A DNA stretch of 33,467 nucleotides, taken from the NCBI GenBank assembly GCA_027576995.1, contig JANBQC010000293.1, forward strand, positions 1 through 33,467. Direction: 5' to 3'. This stretch comes from Dimargaris cristalligena. Lineage: Eukaryota > Kickxellomycota > Dimargaritomycetes > Dimargaritales > Dimargaritaceae. Below the pieces are notes generated by a model. That model was not told the DNA's origin. It saw only the letters and a program-made list of their open reading frames with translations, and did not search any database. Positions 8,632 to 20,198 of this stretch are shown here, in pieces; within the stretch, counting starts at the first letter, position 1, and each line of letters starts with the position of its first letter. The position numbers were made by a program, and so were the translations under genes.

Positions 8632-10984
8632 ATGGGTCGCAAGAAAATAAAGATCCAGCCCATTGCTGATGATCGCGGCCGCCAGGTCACCTTCCTTAAA
8701 CGTAAGCAGGGGCTGATGAAGAAGGCGTACGAGCTCAGCGTACTCTGCGATTGCCAAATCGCCCTCATCATCTTCACCTCCTCGGGCAAATTGGTCCAAT
8801 TCTCCAGCTCGGACATTGACCCGATACTACTCAAGTACACCCAAACCGAAGGTCCTCAAGAGAGTAAAACGAACATGGACTTCATTAACCCCGACGGACC
8901 GGCGTATTCCCAGAATGACGACGAAGACGATCTTTTGCCGACTGACTTCGACGGGTCGCCCGAGTACCATTATCACAATAATAGCGTTGGTCTTCAACAC
9001 CCACCACCGCACGCCTCCATGACCCCACAGCCCGGTGTCAACCGCGGCCCCCACCCCCACATGGTAGCCCAGTCGCACTCCCACTCCCACCCTCACCAGA
9101 ATTACCACCACCAGCAGTCCCACGGATACCCGCCCCATGCCGCCGCACTTGGTACGCCGCCTATGGCCTACCTCCCACAACCAACGTCGTCCATGGTTAA
9201 CCCCGGCAACGGTGCCGATGCCATGGGTAATATGCGACAGCTGCCCGGCGGTGGTGGCGGGGGGCCGCCGGGTCTCCGGTCCACCTACGCCCAGCCCTCC
9301 TTCCCGAACTACAGCAACCAGGCGCCGGTCTATTCCTCGCAACCCGCCATGTCCATGGCCAACTACCCCAACGCGCTTGCCATGACAACGCCCTTCGGAA
9401 CTCCTGTAAGTAGCCCTTAATTTCATTAATAATTTGCATATTTTGACCCTATACGTGTGGTCCAGGTTAGTCTACTTTAGGTATTCCCAGCCTGTGGGGC
9501 AAGCCTCCAAGGTGAACCGACGAATTGGCCGTTGAAGGAGGGGAGAGGAGCGGGTAATTTTCACTCACTCCCTCTCTCTTTTCCACCCCTCCCACATGGG
9601 TTGATGAGATCCGACCACTGTAACCATCACAAGTTACTCGTTTTGTTCGCCACTTCCCGTCCCCTGATTTCCCCCCTGTTCGGCCCCCTTAATTCCATAT
9701 CCGGACTAGAGTGGGCGCCGAGACAGATTCTCCTAGAGCAAAGGTTGGCTCTGATGCACCTTATCTTCTCTACATGGGCTCCTCGGGACTTCAGCAAATA
9801 TATCTATATCTAGATATATAATAGCACATTTTTATTAACCCATCCACCACCCCTGCCTTATCATATACCCACCCACCCGATGCTAGTCGATCCATTCTCA
9901 GTCCACCTTCACCAACGCCCCCGCCCACACTTCCTCTGGGTACTTGGGCTATCCAACAGCCAACAATCCCATGGGTGGTCTCAGTTTACCACCGCAGAGC
10001 CTCCCCCTGCATATGCCGACCGACCACCCCCATCCGGCTGTCCAGCTGGCCACTCCCCCCCTAGGGGCCACTTCCACCTTTCGGGGCTCGGCCCCTATGG
10101 CCGGTGTCGAGGGGTCCCCTGGCCAAGCCGCCGTTTCCCACATGGACTCTCTCGCGATCAATGCCGATTCATTTCACCAGTCCTCTCCACCACTCGGCGC
10201 TAACCTGGCCCGTAAACCCAGCGGCCTCCGAGTGACCATCCCCGAGAAGGCCGCAACGGCTCCCACCCCTTCCCATACCTTGCCCGCCGTGGCTAACCCC
10301 TTCGATAATCATTCAAACCACCCCGGTGAACTGCGAAGATCGCAATCGCAAGACGATACCAGCGGCCAGAATTCCTCCAACCCGGAAAGTGGCGGTTCCG
10401 AAGGGGAGCCGCTCCTATCCACCCCCGTGGGTGAGAGTAGCAGTCCGCCCGATCGTCATTTCACAGCCACTGCCCCCCCAGCCTCGTCCGTATCCTATTA
10501 CGCGCGTCCTAGTCTGACCTCGGACCACCCGCATGGCGCAATCCCAACCGCGGTGGCTACGAGTATGCCTGAGCCTCACCAGACGACTACCAGTTTAACC
10601 AACCCCATGAATGCTACTTCCAGTTTCTACTCTGGCTTTGTACAGGGCAATGAGCTGCCGAGTCCACTTACGTTTAATTCGACACCCACCACCGCGCTAG
10701 GGGGGTTCAACTGGCCCCCGTCGCTAGGTATGGGTCCGGGCGGTAGTGGTCCCAATGGGAGCGGTCCGAGCGAGAGCGGAATGGGCGGAACCCTGGGGCC
10801 CGGCTATTCATCACGGTCCGTCAGTGGTCCCATTCAGCCGTCGCCCCTAAAGCACGAAAATCAGGTATACGGACAGCCCAAAGCCAGCGGGTCGTCGCAG
10901 TTAAAGGGTCGTCCAAGTCCGTTGGGTGACCACTCGGAGCTATCCCCACCCCATGGCCCCGACGTTAAACGACCGCGGCATTAA
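8632..10984 (+). CDS. MEF2/Rlm1-type MADS-box transcription factor, two exons
   Basis: Exon 1 is 8632-9405 and exon 2 is 9902-10984, joined in phase 0 through a GTAAGT donor and a CTCAG acceptor (496-bp intron), giving 618 residues. Residues 1-60 are a textbook type II MADS box starting [11 protein letters not shown], with the [18 protein letters not shown] core that binds and bends DNA as a dimer. Residues 61-90 resemble the MEF2/SAM extension ([10 protein letters not shown]). The rest is low-complexity: a His/Pro-rich block about residues 125-165, a Gly run, and Ser/Thr/Pro-rich tracts typical of activation domains. Residues 362-372 ([11 protein letters not shown]) closely resemble the MAP-kinase docking motif of animal MEF2A/C. 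The C-terminus ends in a basic KRPRH, a possible nuclear signal. Yeast homologues Rlm1/Smp1 act below cell-wall and osmotic-stress MAP kinases, so a similar role is likely but inferred. Confidence 0.92.
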
Positions 10985-12600
10985 AGGCAATGCCGAGTCG
11001 GTGACTCCCTGGTGTGTGCTGGCCACTCGCCATGGGGCTATATATTCCTACTCTTCATCTCTAGACACTGCCCATTGGTGCTATATTTTAGCCTCTATTT
11101 ATTTATATTTTTTTAAAAAAAGTACTTTTATTTCCAAATCATGTCTTTTTATCAATTGCCCCCCAGTCAATGTCTTTAAGTATACAACTGCGGTTGATGT
11201 TTACTTTATGTCCAGCCCCTTTTCCTTTTCATTTTAGTCCACCATTTGGGGCCTAAGCAAGCCTTGCTTTCCTTATGTGCATAATTTGGATGTCTTTGAT
11301 TAATCACGATTTACCTCTATCTTATCAATTTATTGATTCTCCACGCACTGGTTTTCTTATAATAGGACCTAGCGGGCTTAGGTACTTTTCTTTATTCTTG
11401 AACTAACCTGGGCTATTTTTACTCCCATTATATCCCATTTCTCCCCTTGGATGTATCTCTAATTCCCAATACTTTGAATCCATATTGACCTAAAAGGGGT
11501 GTTTATTCTAATTCTAGTTTTCGTATCTATTGAAGCCCGCCTCCCTTTTATAACCCTTTTCTGACTTTCTTGTGCTCCATCAGGGCTGGCCGAACCTAAT
11601 GCCACACCTCCCACCCTCCTTGTTCACGATTGGTTATATTCAGGGGAATGATCGGATTCTTCTACGATCTGAGGCACGTCTGTTGGTTGGTCCTCTGCCT
11701 TTTTCAACAAATAGGGTCGCTATTATCTCACCTGACCGGTTGTTCAAGAGAGGTCTCCTTTGTCCGTCCACTGGCCAATTACAGTTCAGGTGTTGTCTGT
11801 CAGCGCGTCCTTATTTTAGTTTGATGTGTGAATATTCCGAATTGGTAGTTAGCAAGAGGGTTCCATTCAACTCCCCTCCCCACCTTTCTCCCAATTCGAT
11901 CAAACGTATTCCTTTTTGTCAATGTGTACTATTTTTGTATGTATGTAGTTAGTAAATGCTGCCATCACACTTGGTTAGAGTGAATACACTTTCTAGTATC
12001 GCAAGGCCAAATTGGGTAGGTATATTTCTCTGGAATACTGGTGTTTGGTGATTACTGAAAATAAGCTGGGTTTAATCAATTCGGCTATAATATATATACC
12101 ATCAATAATAATCTGGATAAGGAAGTTAGCGCAACTACCTCATGGAATATATATATATTAAAGAAGTTGAATTCAATGCGACTAACAATAGCCCGAGAAA
12201 CTCATCCTTAAAGGTCGAGTTGAATGCCCAGGGTGTGAATACGCTCGGAAACTACTCGATTCAAAAAAGGCGTAGAAAGTATTCACCTAGTCGCGTCGGT
12301 GGCTTGGTCACTTTGACCATTTCTTCTGTTCAATGGCGGTATTGTCTGGTCAATCTCTCTTACCAACCGGACAATCGGCAACTCGCTTTTCGGACCCGAC
12401 CATCTAAAAAAATGGAACCGATAAAGAGAGGTTATCTTTCATTTTTTGGGATGAAGTGAGCTTGCGGCGATTCTCACTATATTTACATTCTTTTGGCGGC
12501 ACGGACAGGCAGACCAGCCGGGTATACCATCTTGGCGTAGTTTAGAATAATCAATAGCCATGGGTTGTTTGGTAGTTGGTATTCTCGCGGGTAACGCATT
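10985..12600. other. Region downstream of the MADS gene, no supported gene
   Basis: T-rich on the plus strand up to about 11570. Frames of 105-126 codons at 11572-11952 and 12142-12459 have no signal peptide, domain or splice partners that I could find. The second is Asn/Ser/Lys-rich. I treat both as unproven. Confidence 0.45.
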
Positions 12601-12612
12601 CAGAGGATTTCT

Positions 12613-12867
12613 TTAAATGATTACTCGGATGAATAGCATATGGTGTTCCGTTTTAGAGGTGTTCGGGTTAGGATGCCAGTGGAGCTGGCTGGAATCCTTC
12701 ACAGGATGTTTCGACGTTGGTGTGGCGGGTCCTCGCCTTATATGTATGATGCTGCTTGAAGGAGTAGTAAGTCCGGAGTCATTGGCACTAGAGCTCGTAG
12801 CGGGTACTAAACGTAGGTCCAGGAAATAAGCATCCAGGAGCATCAAGGTGATCTGATGGTGTAGCAA
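12613..12867 (-). CDS. Doubtful small Ser/Thr/Pro-rich ORF
   Basis: An 84-codon frame that begins with a weakly hydrophobic segment (about residues 6-23) followed by a Ser/Thr/Pro/His-rich tail with the motif PATSSSAND. Composition resembles the small secreted-type ORF at 13210-13473 on the same strand, upstream of it. It could be a separate orphan gene or a later exon of that one, since an acceptor-like CATCAG lies at its 5' part, but I found no good donor to pair. The opposite strand is also open over most of it. Confidence 0.2.
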   Translation of the reverse strand: MLHHQITLMLLDAYFLDLRLVPATSSSANDSGLTTPSSSIIHIRRGPATPTSKHPVKDSSQLHWHPNPNTSKTEHHMLFIRVII

Positions 12868-13209
12868 GACTCAAGGTGTTTATTGTAAAATAGTACTCTG
12901 GCGAAAGAGAGTTCGCTTTAAATATACAGAAATTCCCTTTCCCTCACTGAATCTCACCGTCTCTCATGTGCACAGCAGGATGGTGTAACGGGAACAGTCA
13001 TGCGCCAACGAGGCGTCAGTCAAAAGCAAACCGCTAGGACATCGTGGAAAATATTGCTATAAATACTTGAACAATAGAAAACTACGATACATTGAACAGT
13101 CGTCCACACAACATCGTCAAACAGACATTGTTTGGATAAAATTGGGCCAAACGTAGATTTGTTGAATTGGTCATTTACAAGAGTCGTGGTGTTCATCACT
13201 GACACTCAA

Positions 13210-13473
13210 TTATTCCGGATTACCCGACAATTGAGACACAATTGCTTGAGCAGCGCCTACACCGAGGCCATGCGCTGCAGCCGTGCTTTGTTCAGAACCA
13301 ATAATTTTGCGGAAGCCGCTTTTAATAGTATTAGATAAGGGTGATTGAGGCCTACTGACAGATGGTCCAGAACCTGGGGAGGGCGTATTTCCAGCCGCGG
13401 AAGTAGCCACCATGGCTAGGCTGTCAATAAGTGCCCAGATAATGAAACTACGTAGAGCAGGGTGGTATTGCAT
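13210..13473 (-). CDS. Small secreted-type protein, unrecognised
   Basis: 87 residues. The first 27 form a plausible signal peptide: a short basic start, a hydrophobic core S-F-I-I-W-A-L-I-D-S-L-A-M-V-A-T, and small residues (S-A-A-G) at the likely cleavage site. The mature part is Ser/Pro/Gly-rich, then has an amphipathic-looking segment with K-S-G-F-R-K-I-I and an Ala/Gly-rich end. It contains no cysteines. A TATA-like element sits about 135 bases upstream (13607-13614, minus strand). I do not recognise a family. Fungi carry many such lineage-specific secreted proteins, but function is unknown. Confidence 0.45.
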   Translation of the reverse strand: MQYHPALRSFIIWALIDSLAMVATSAAGNTPSPGSGPSVSRPQSPLSNTIKSGFRKIIGSEQSTAAAHGLGVGAAQAIVSQLSGNPE

Positions 13474-13606
13474 GCTGGAAGGGAAGCTGTTTTACAGAGT
13501 GGGAGAGCGAGAGGGGATATATGGTACTATTACGTCAGCGGCAAATGCGAGTCTAGAGAGCTGGTTTATTGTATACTATGGCTAATTTGGGGGGCGTTAA
13601 TCCGCC

Positions 13607-13614
13607 ATTTTATA
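13607..13614 (-). promoter_or_regulatory. TATA-like element for the 13210-13473 ORF
   Basis: TATAAAAT on the minus strand, about 134 bases before the ATG at 13473. Confidence 0.3.
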
Positions 13615-13689
13615 GTATTTTGGAGGCCTGCTAACCTAGTTGACAACAAGTGCACTTATCAAGTATTACATATGGGTGAAATCTAATAA

Positions 13690-15270
13690 GATCACGTAAG
13701 TATATAAATAACATGTGTGAGCGAAAACAGGCAGGTACGTCATTTTTAACTAGGAATGTGTCTCGCTAACTGGATCAATTAACGCACCGCTTGATCGAAC
13801 CCCTAATATGTGTATTCATTAATATGCTGGCCATTTCCCTCCGCGGTTCGATAATTCTATTTTAATAGAGACTCGATTATACTATAGTGAGCATATATAC
13901 GGCTTTATATAGGAGTCAGGTTGGGGTCCCCATTACTAACCATATCGTTCTTTGGAAAAGGGGTTAATATCGAATAACCAAGTGGCCATATGCAGATATT
14001 TAAAGCCAAAAGCGACCTTGATTCATATAGTGTTTTGATCGCAACTGCCTTCCGAGGATAGAACTGCTATTCACAGAACATATTATAGTCATATCGCCCA
14101 TTCTTCGTTTTCACGCCGACCAACCTCCAATCATTTCCACCGCTTGTCCCTTTCGCGATACAGCTCTTGGCGACTGGGCTATTTTCTATACTGTACTTAT
14201 CCAACTACCAATAGCTGTATCAAGATTGGCTCTGTATTGAAGCCAGGTAGGGAATTCGCCTCAAATAAATCCCGTCGAACTCGACTTTGACGTACATATT
14301 GATATTATCCTATGAACTCTACTTACACCCACTTTTTGACCGCCATTTACGAAACCCCACCACGCTGTAATTATATTTTTTACAAGTTGCCAAGCAAGCC
14401 ATGTGTATTCACCAGCCCTACAACGTGCATGCCCCTAGGGAAATAAGGGAGCTCCCCCGTATTCACATTGCGACTGGAGAGGCTCTAGTGGGATGGCATA
14501 TGGTATCGAACGCACCCAAATGAGTAGAATCAGCTATTATAAAAACTCGTACGCGTTTTAGTTCCACATGGGGGAAGTACAATCTAAATGTGTAATAGTT
14601 AGGATGAAGGGGAAATGGGAAACCCGTCGGTATTTACATTTTCAATTCGCCAAGCCTGACTTAACCTATTGGCTCTCCAAGAAACAGCCAAGTGGGGTTT
14701 AGCCCCTATAGTGCCCGTCGGTAGCCGTGCCATCACTTAAGTTCTCTCCCCTGGTTTAAAAATTGACTGGAACCCCGATATTAGTCCCTGTAAGCTGCAA
14801 CCCGCAGGGTAAAGCTTATTGCCATAGTTGAGTATGGAGGATGATTACTCTATGGAAGATTTATAAGAAAAACAGACCCATAGTTCGCGGACTTCAGAGC
14901 AGGGCACCCCATATATACGGGGTTAGTCATCAATGGTTTCCCTATAATGCTGGATAAGGCTTGTGTATCATAAATCGCCAGACTTCGCATGGCAGTGGTG
15001 TCGATGGATGGGCTGTGGTCTAGATTTTCCATACTAACGGACCGAGCCATGTGCTTGGAGGAAGTTGCGTTGTACTTGGTTAACACTGGTTAAACACATT
15101 GTCGAAGAAGGTCTATATTACTCCACCAATTGCATTCTCAGACATAAATAATTAACTCGCCCTTCGCTGGAGTCCATCAGTATTCCAAATATGATTATCC
15201 TTTATTAAATAAAGCATGGTATCCCGTCGAGTTAGGATGGCAGTATTCTACAGATAAGTCTTCTCGCATG
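13690..15270. other. Intergenic stretch, no gene seen
   Basis: Frequent stops in all frames apart from a 78-codon minus frame (14850-15086) with no recognisable feature. AT-rich with normal CpG content. Confidence 0.5.
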
Positions 15271-15277
15271 GGCTGGT

Positions 15278-15588
15278 ATGTTGACCGCATTTTGTCCTGT
15301 TACTTCTACGCTGGCGGCTGGCTCTAACACTGCCAATAATGACGAGAACGTGCCTTTGTTAGAAGGTGACGTTACTGATGAACCTGGCTACCAGGGGGTC
15401 CAGCCATGCATATGCCCCGGACAACGATGGATAGTGGTCTGCCTAACGAGAGACAGGAAATCAAGCCGACACCCACCATCCATAGCCTAACTCCAAGGCT
15501 CTTAGAGATAGCGGCGACGTACACAACCCCGCTCCCTTCAGTCAGCAGTGCCAGCATCTATGTGTTAGAACTTAATCCGAGTATATAA
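15278..15588 (+). pseudogene. Possible frame-broken small secreted-type ORF
   Basis: The frame from ATG 15278 codes for a start with weak signal-peptide character (A-F-C-P-V-T-S-T-L-A-A-G-S) and then an acidic stretch (N-D-E-N-V-P-L-L-E-G-D). It stops at 15490. A second frame, shifted by one and open from 15406 to 15588, continues with Ser/Thr/Pro-rich coding-like sequence ending in S-I. Joining both would need a frameshift or an unseen intron near 15390-15405. The mature start (S-T-L-A-A-G-S-N-T) faintly resembles that of the secreted-type ORF at 13210-13473. The case is weak. Confidence 0.2.
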
Positions 15589-16180
15589 AGAGTGCGAGGC
15601 CAGCCAGCTATTGTGTCCTCAGTTTACTAGAATTCGTACTGCTCCTTTTGCCATCGCTTATAACTATCCCACTTTCATAATCTCAAGCCAATAAATCCAC
15701 TCATTCACTCGCCAATTTAACAGCCCGAATAGGTTGAATTTAAAGGTCGTAAATTTAAGGTGAAGTCTCAAGTGGGTGGTTGGTACATAGGTGTAAACTG
15801 CCATTCTCCGCTTTTCAACAATGTTATCAAAAATGGTGCACATTGGTTCCGATGCGCAACCCCATGGTGCACAAGTGTAACCCAACGGACTAGTGTTGCC
15901 TACACGAAGTCCTCGGACTGCAGATGGGAGAATCCTTACATGTGCCGTTTGGCTTTCCCAGACGATTTATTTCAAAGGCCAACCGCATCGCCATTTTTTT
16001 CTGTAGCTTTCTGCAAAACCGTTACGTACTTATAAGCCGCCTAAATCATGTCGAGATATAAATAGACCCTGTGGCCTTCCTGATATTCCAGTGTTCATCA
16101 TTGTTTTATTTTTACTTATCTGCTATTGTAGACTGAGCAGTCCTGCCGTTTTGCTTGTGCCCCAATAGCGTATTTCCCCC
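15589..16180. other. Upstream region of the signal-peptide gene
   Basis: A 91-codon frame at 15760-16035 contains several cysteines but has no signal peptide or splice context. A TATAAATA motif at 16057-16064 lies about 117 bases before the ATG at 16181 and suits its core promoter. Confidence 0.4.
16057..16064 (+). promoter_or_regulatory. TATA box candidate
   Basis: TATAAATA, about 117 bases before the ATG of the gene at 16181. Confidence 0.4.
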
Positions 16181-17858
16181 ATGCGAGTGTCTATTATTTT
16201 GGCGGCTGTGTCATTGGGGGAGGCTAGTGGCACGTGGGCTTCCTCCTCCACCGACCCAACCTCGCTGCTACTGTCTACTCAACGATTAATCTCCTCGCCG
16301 GAACATTTCTCCAGACCAGGCCGTACGGGGTCTAGTAACTATTTCCAGCGCCGGCCAGACAATAAAGGGCAGTATACATCGATATTCTCTTTTGAGCAGA
16401 CACTCCGGTATGGGATGAATCGCCCGAGGGCCCTAGAAATCATTCGACAAAGTGTAAGTTATACCCATCTATTATATATAGTTAAAACTAGGCTATATTG
16501 GTGCGTGGAGTCAACTTCGCCGGTCCAAATAGTTGCATTCCATGATGTGTTGAGCATTTTTTTCCTAAAACATAACTAAGTTAACATGCCTGTTACCAGA
16601 CCCACTGGCTCGATTAATAGCTTAGCAAAATAATACCCTACAATTTAGCTTACCGATAGACCACGCCAATATCCGGTTGTTCTAACCTCCCCAATACTAT
16701 ATATATTATTTTGCTTTAATTCCGGGGACTGTGGATTAGATTTCCAACTTAGCCCCTATTCACCAAGTCGCGCTTGTCCTTGGTTATCCGCTTAACATGT
16801 CCACCGGGAAGCTAGGGGAACGGATGCCCTTAAAATCTTATTTTGAGCAATACCAACATAACCAGGATCTGGTGTCAATCGCCGCCTCTTTTCTGGTCCA
16901 TATTTTTCGAATGGAGTTGCAGACCTACCAGGTGCACATGTCCACCGGCAAGAACAAATTGTCAACCCATACTAACGATATTTGGTCGGAAGCAAGTCGT
17001 TTCATAAGCAAGGCCCAGGTGAGTCGAATGCACTGGTATTCACTTTTGAATATAGTACCTAATGACGAGTATATGTCACTGCAGCTGGTGAAATTGGATT
17101 TTTTTATTTTAGCCTTTGAACTTCTGCAAATGATGGCCCATCCGGCCTTGGCGAAGGCCATCATCCTGGAGGCTGCCGCCACGCTGACTCATTCTCCCTG
17201 GTCCCCCTTTACCGGTGTAAAAAACCAACAAGACCCGAGTATATGGCAGACTAGCCAGTTTGTCGAAGATTTTGCCCTTCCCATTACTGTGGCCGCTATG
17301 GCCAGCCGAAGCTCCTTCCGGCGTCTATTCCCGAGCCGATGCCAGCCCTGCCCGGCATGGCCATACTCCGCACCGTGTGACTTACACTCTATCCTCCTCC
17401 TACCCGCGCTATTCCTGGACGAGACTTTTAAGCTAAAGGTGCTACGCCTATCGACTATGATCCTCATGCAGTTTCGCTGGCCTACCGTTGACACCGAGAG
17501 ACTGCTGGCCCAACTGGGAATTGAGGGTCCTGAGTCCCGGTCCTCTGACAATTTAAATTGGCGGATGAGTTTAGCGCTCTGTGCGCGGGCACGGGGTATG
17601 TATATAGCGTTGGGTCAGTTGAGCACAGGAGTATGGCTCCCGAAGCCATCAACTAAAGACAACGACAACTCGGCCGTATGTCAGTTGTGGATGTACCCTG
17701 ATGGTGTTTTAGATATTACCATAGCGAAAACCACGGAAGTCCCCTATCTCGTCATCGTTGAAATACCCAGTCGTGGTGCTCATACTAGGAAAGAAAAAGA
17801 AACACCTCTGGGGAATAGGGGTCGCCTTCCAGTATTTCAGCGGATTGCTACCTCCTAA
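16181..17858 (+). CDS. Unrecognised protein with signal peptide, two or three exons
   Basis: Exon 1 is 16181-16453 (91 codons), closed by a GTAAGT donor. The next exon most likely starts at 16740 after a GATTAG acceptor, which keeps phase 0 and adds 19 codons before the internal ATG at 16797. Inside it, 17019-17084 has a GTGAGT donor and a CTGCAG acceptor and is 66 nt, so it can be spliced or translated through without changing frame. The product is 441 residues spliced, 463 unspliced. Residues 1-20 look like a signal peptide (V-S-I-I-L-A-A-V-S-L-G-E-A-S-G). The body alternates hydrophobic helical segments (such as F-F-I-L-A-F-E-L-L-Q-M-M) with polar ones. It has a Cys/Pro-rich patch (C-Q-P-C-P-A-W-P) and a basic tail. 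The N-terminal part contains S-F-E-Q-T-L-R-Y-G-M-N-R-P. I cannot name a family. Confidence 0.55.
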
Positions 17859-20198
17859 ATTCGCCTGATCATTACGTTATAATAATCCATACTAAATTAT
17901 ACATTGGGGGGGGGGTTATTCGGTTGTGTGCTTCAACCACTAAAAAGAGGGTATAAAAGAATTCTGGTGTTAGATAACCAGTACTATTAGGGCCTGGCCA
18001 CTTGCCTTAATCGTATCCCGCATTTGGTCTTATTGTGACATAAGACCCTTCGTTTGGCTACACCTAGTGCCACGCTGATCAATTACTTAACTCGGCCGAC
18101 ACTCGAAGGACCCCTCCACCAAAACTATACTGTTGATACTGTTAAGTGTATGTTTAGACGTATTTAGTATAGTTATAATATTTATGTGCTAAGAAGAAAA
18201 GGGAACCTCCACGAGCTACTTTGGAGCGAGGTAGCGACTATATAGAGATTTACGTTGGGATTCACAGTACAATAGATAAGACGCTGATGGCTCTAATTGG
18301 CCGTTAACAGTGATGAATATAATTGGAGGGTTTGGCCGTTACAATACGAAGACTTTATTGGTTCCCATCGGCGTCTTCCAAAAACTGGTAGATTTCTTCC
18401 AGCTTCCCTATTACCATTCTCAGATGACCATATAGTATTACCACGGCGTGTAAGCACTCCCCTAGATTACTGCCCTTTATTCCTTCATATATATTCATTT
18501 TGATTATCAAATAAACTGCTATGCCGTTCTTCCTGATTTACACCCCATATTAAGACATCTTTATATGGATAGTCCATAAGTTTTTCTGCCTATCAATAAG
18601 GCCTAGCCAAGAAATCCTGTGCAGCTGTATCGAATAGTATGCCTATTGAAACACGTCTCTCTATCTAATTATTGTGCTGTGTTTTCAATGGTCTATTTAT
18701 ATAGGGAGTTTATCCGTAAACCGTCATTAAAATCGGGCCAACTAACTTGTTAGGCATCACATTTCATTATTCGTACCGACCTTGGCACCTTCAATCAATG
18801 GCCATAAAGCACCGGGATATACAGTTGCTATATGATGTCCTGTGATTTACCAAAAAATTGACGACGAATTCCTTGGGTATAATAATATCATAATAAATTG
18901 GTGATTCCATCTACAGCTTCACAGGTACACTTCCACCTAAAGCACAAATCTAGGACCTCTGACCTTGTCTAATATCATCGTTAAGCAGACTAAATTTTTT
19001 TCTAGCGAATACCATTTTCGCTTCCCCAGAGGTTCTCCGACTATAGTTTTAGTATATAGGGCGGTTTCTGGCCCTCTATATTAATGTTTGTAAACCTGGA
19101 CAAGGGTGTTACTAATACCTTCATTTATATAGTTAAGCATCGCTATTGTAACCACCGGGTAAGGCTGGCCGAATAAAACTCGTGCTGCCACTGGACTCTG
19201 CGAATAAGGACCCACCACTAAGTGCCTACATGCGATTCACCCCTGCTGTATAAGAAACCGACAGTTGCAGCCTTAATCAACCAACTCAAGAACGTAATGT
19301 ATAAAGTATGAAAAAGTTCAAACCGCCCCGAACTCCACCCCTCAATTTATATACATGTATAGTAATAAACATTCCCACTTCCGGCCTACGTGAAGTATTA
19401 TGGGGGTAGGTGTAGCTTCTGCTACCTCGCTTTACTCAAATGCTGGTCTGCTTTGGTGTGAATTTTTACCCAGGGATATCCCCGCTCCGCTACATCAATA
19501 GCTATATAAAAAATTAACGACCATAAACCATGCAGTCAATCGGTCCATCAGCTCCCTAATATGGTGGGGTGTTACAAATATGTCGTATGAAAGTTGGCGA
19601 TGCACCCTTATAGTACCTAGACAAATTTTTTAATATACCCTTTTTAGCTTGAGAAGTAAAATTCACAGACCTTAGAAAATGCCTTAAGTGTAGGCCAGGC
19701 TCCATCGTCATAGGATCGCTTAGCATGTTTGCAAATTATTATTATATCTTGTTCACATTTCCCTATTTGAAAATTGAAGGAATGCCTATTTTGGCATGTG
19801 TTGGTTTTACATCAAACAAGCTAAACCGGGAAAAAGAGTGAAGTGGAGGTGGATCCTAGCCTGGCAGTCGGGTTTGTATTTTACAGTTAGGCAATGTTTC
19901 GTCTAAATTGAAATCCTATTCAGCTGCAGCGAATATCTCGATTATTTATACGGCAGGTTCGCTGTTCACCGCATCTCTCTGATGAATATTTTATATAACA
20001 TTACTCCTGTTTAATATTTCTATTTACACATTTCCACTTCCACTAATCTTGCCCTAGAACGCACTCATTTATACTACTAACTACTGATATACCTGTAAGC
20101 CAATTACTTTATCGTATTACCTGGTGAAACATTTTCCCCTCAAAGTGTTTTGCCTCTGTAGAGCCAGGTGCCATCTCCGCTATTCTTGCATCCTCAAA
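17859..20198. other. 2.3-kb AT-rich intergenic stretch
   Basis: No frame over 70 codons and no convincing exon. There is a G homopolymer at about 17906-17914. CpG content is modest but not depleted. A GTG-started extension of the receptor frame (20124-20198) is in frame but lacks an upstream ATG, so I treat it as untranslated. Confidence 0.5.

Noticed and set aside
8827..9439. Minus-strand frames of up to 199 codons across the MADS gene
   Set aside because: They are antisense to a high-confidence MADS box and its His/Pro-rich region; composition explains them.
11572..12459. ORFs of 126 and 105 codons after the MADS gene
   Set aside because: No recognisable motif, signal peptide or splice context; length alone is weak evidence in this composition.
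13672..13690. TATGGGTGAAATC resembling the MITE end
   Set aside because: Similarity stops after 13 bases and no matching inverted end is nearby.
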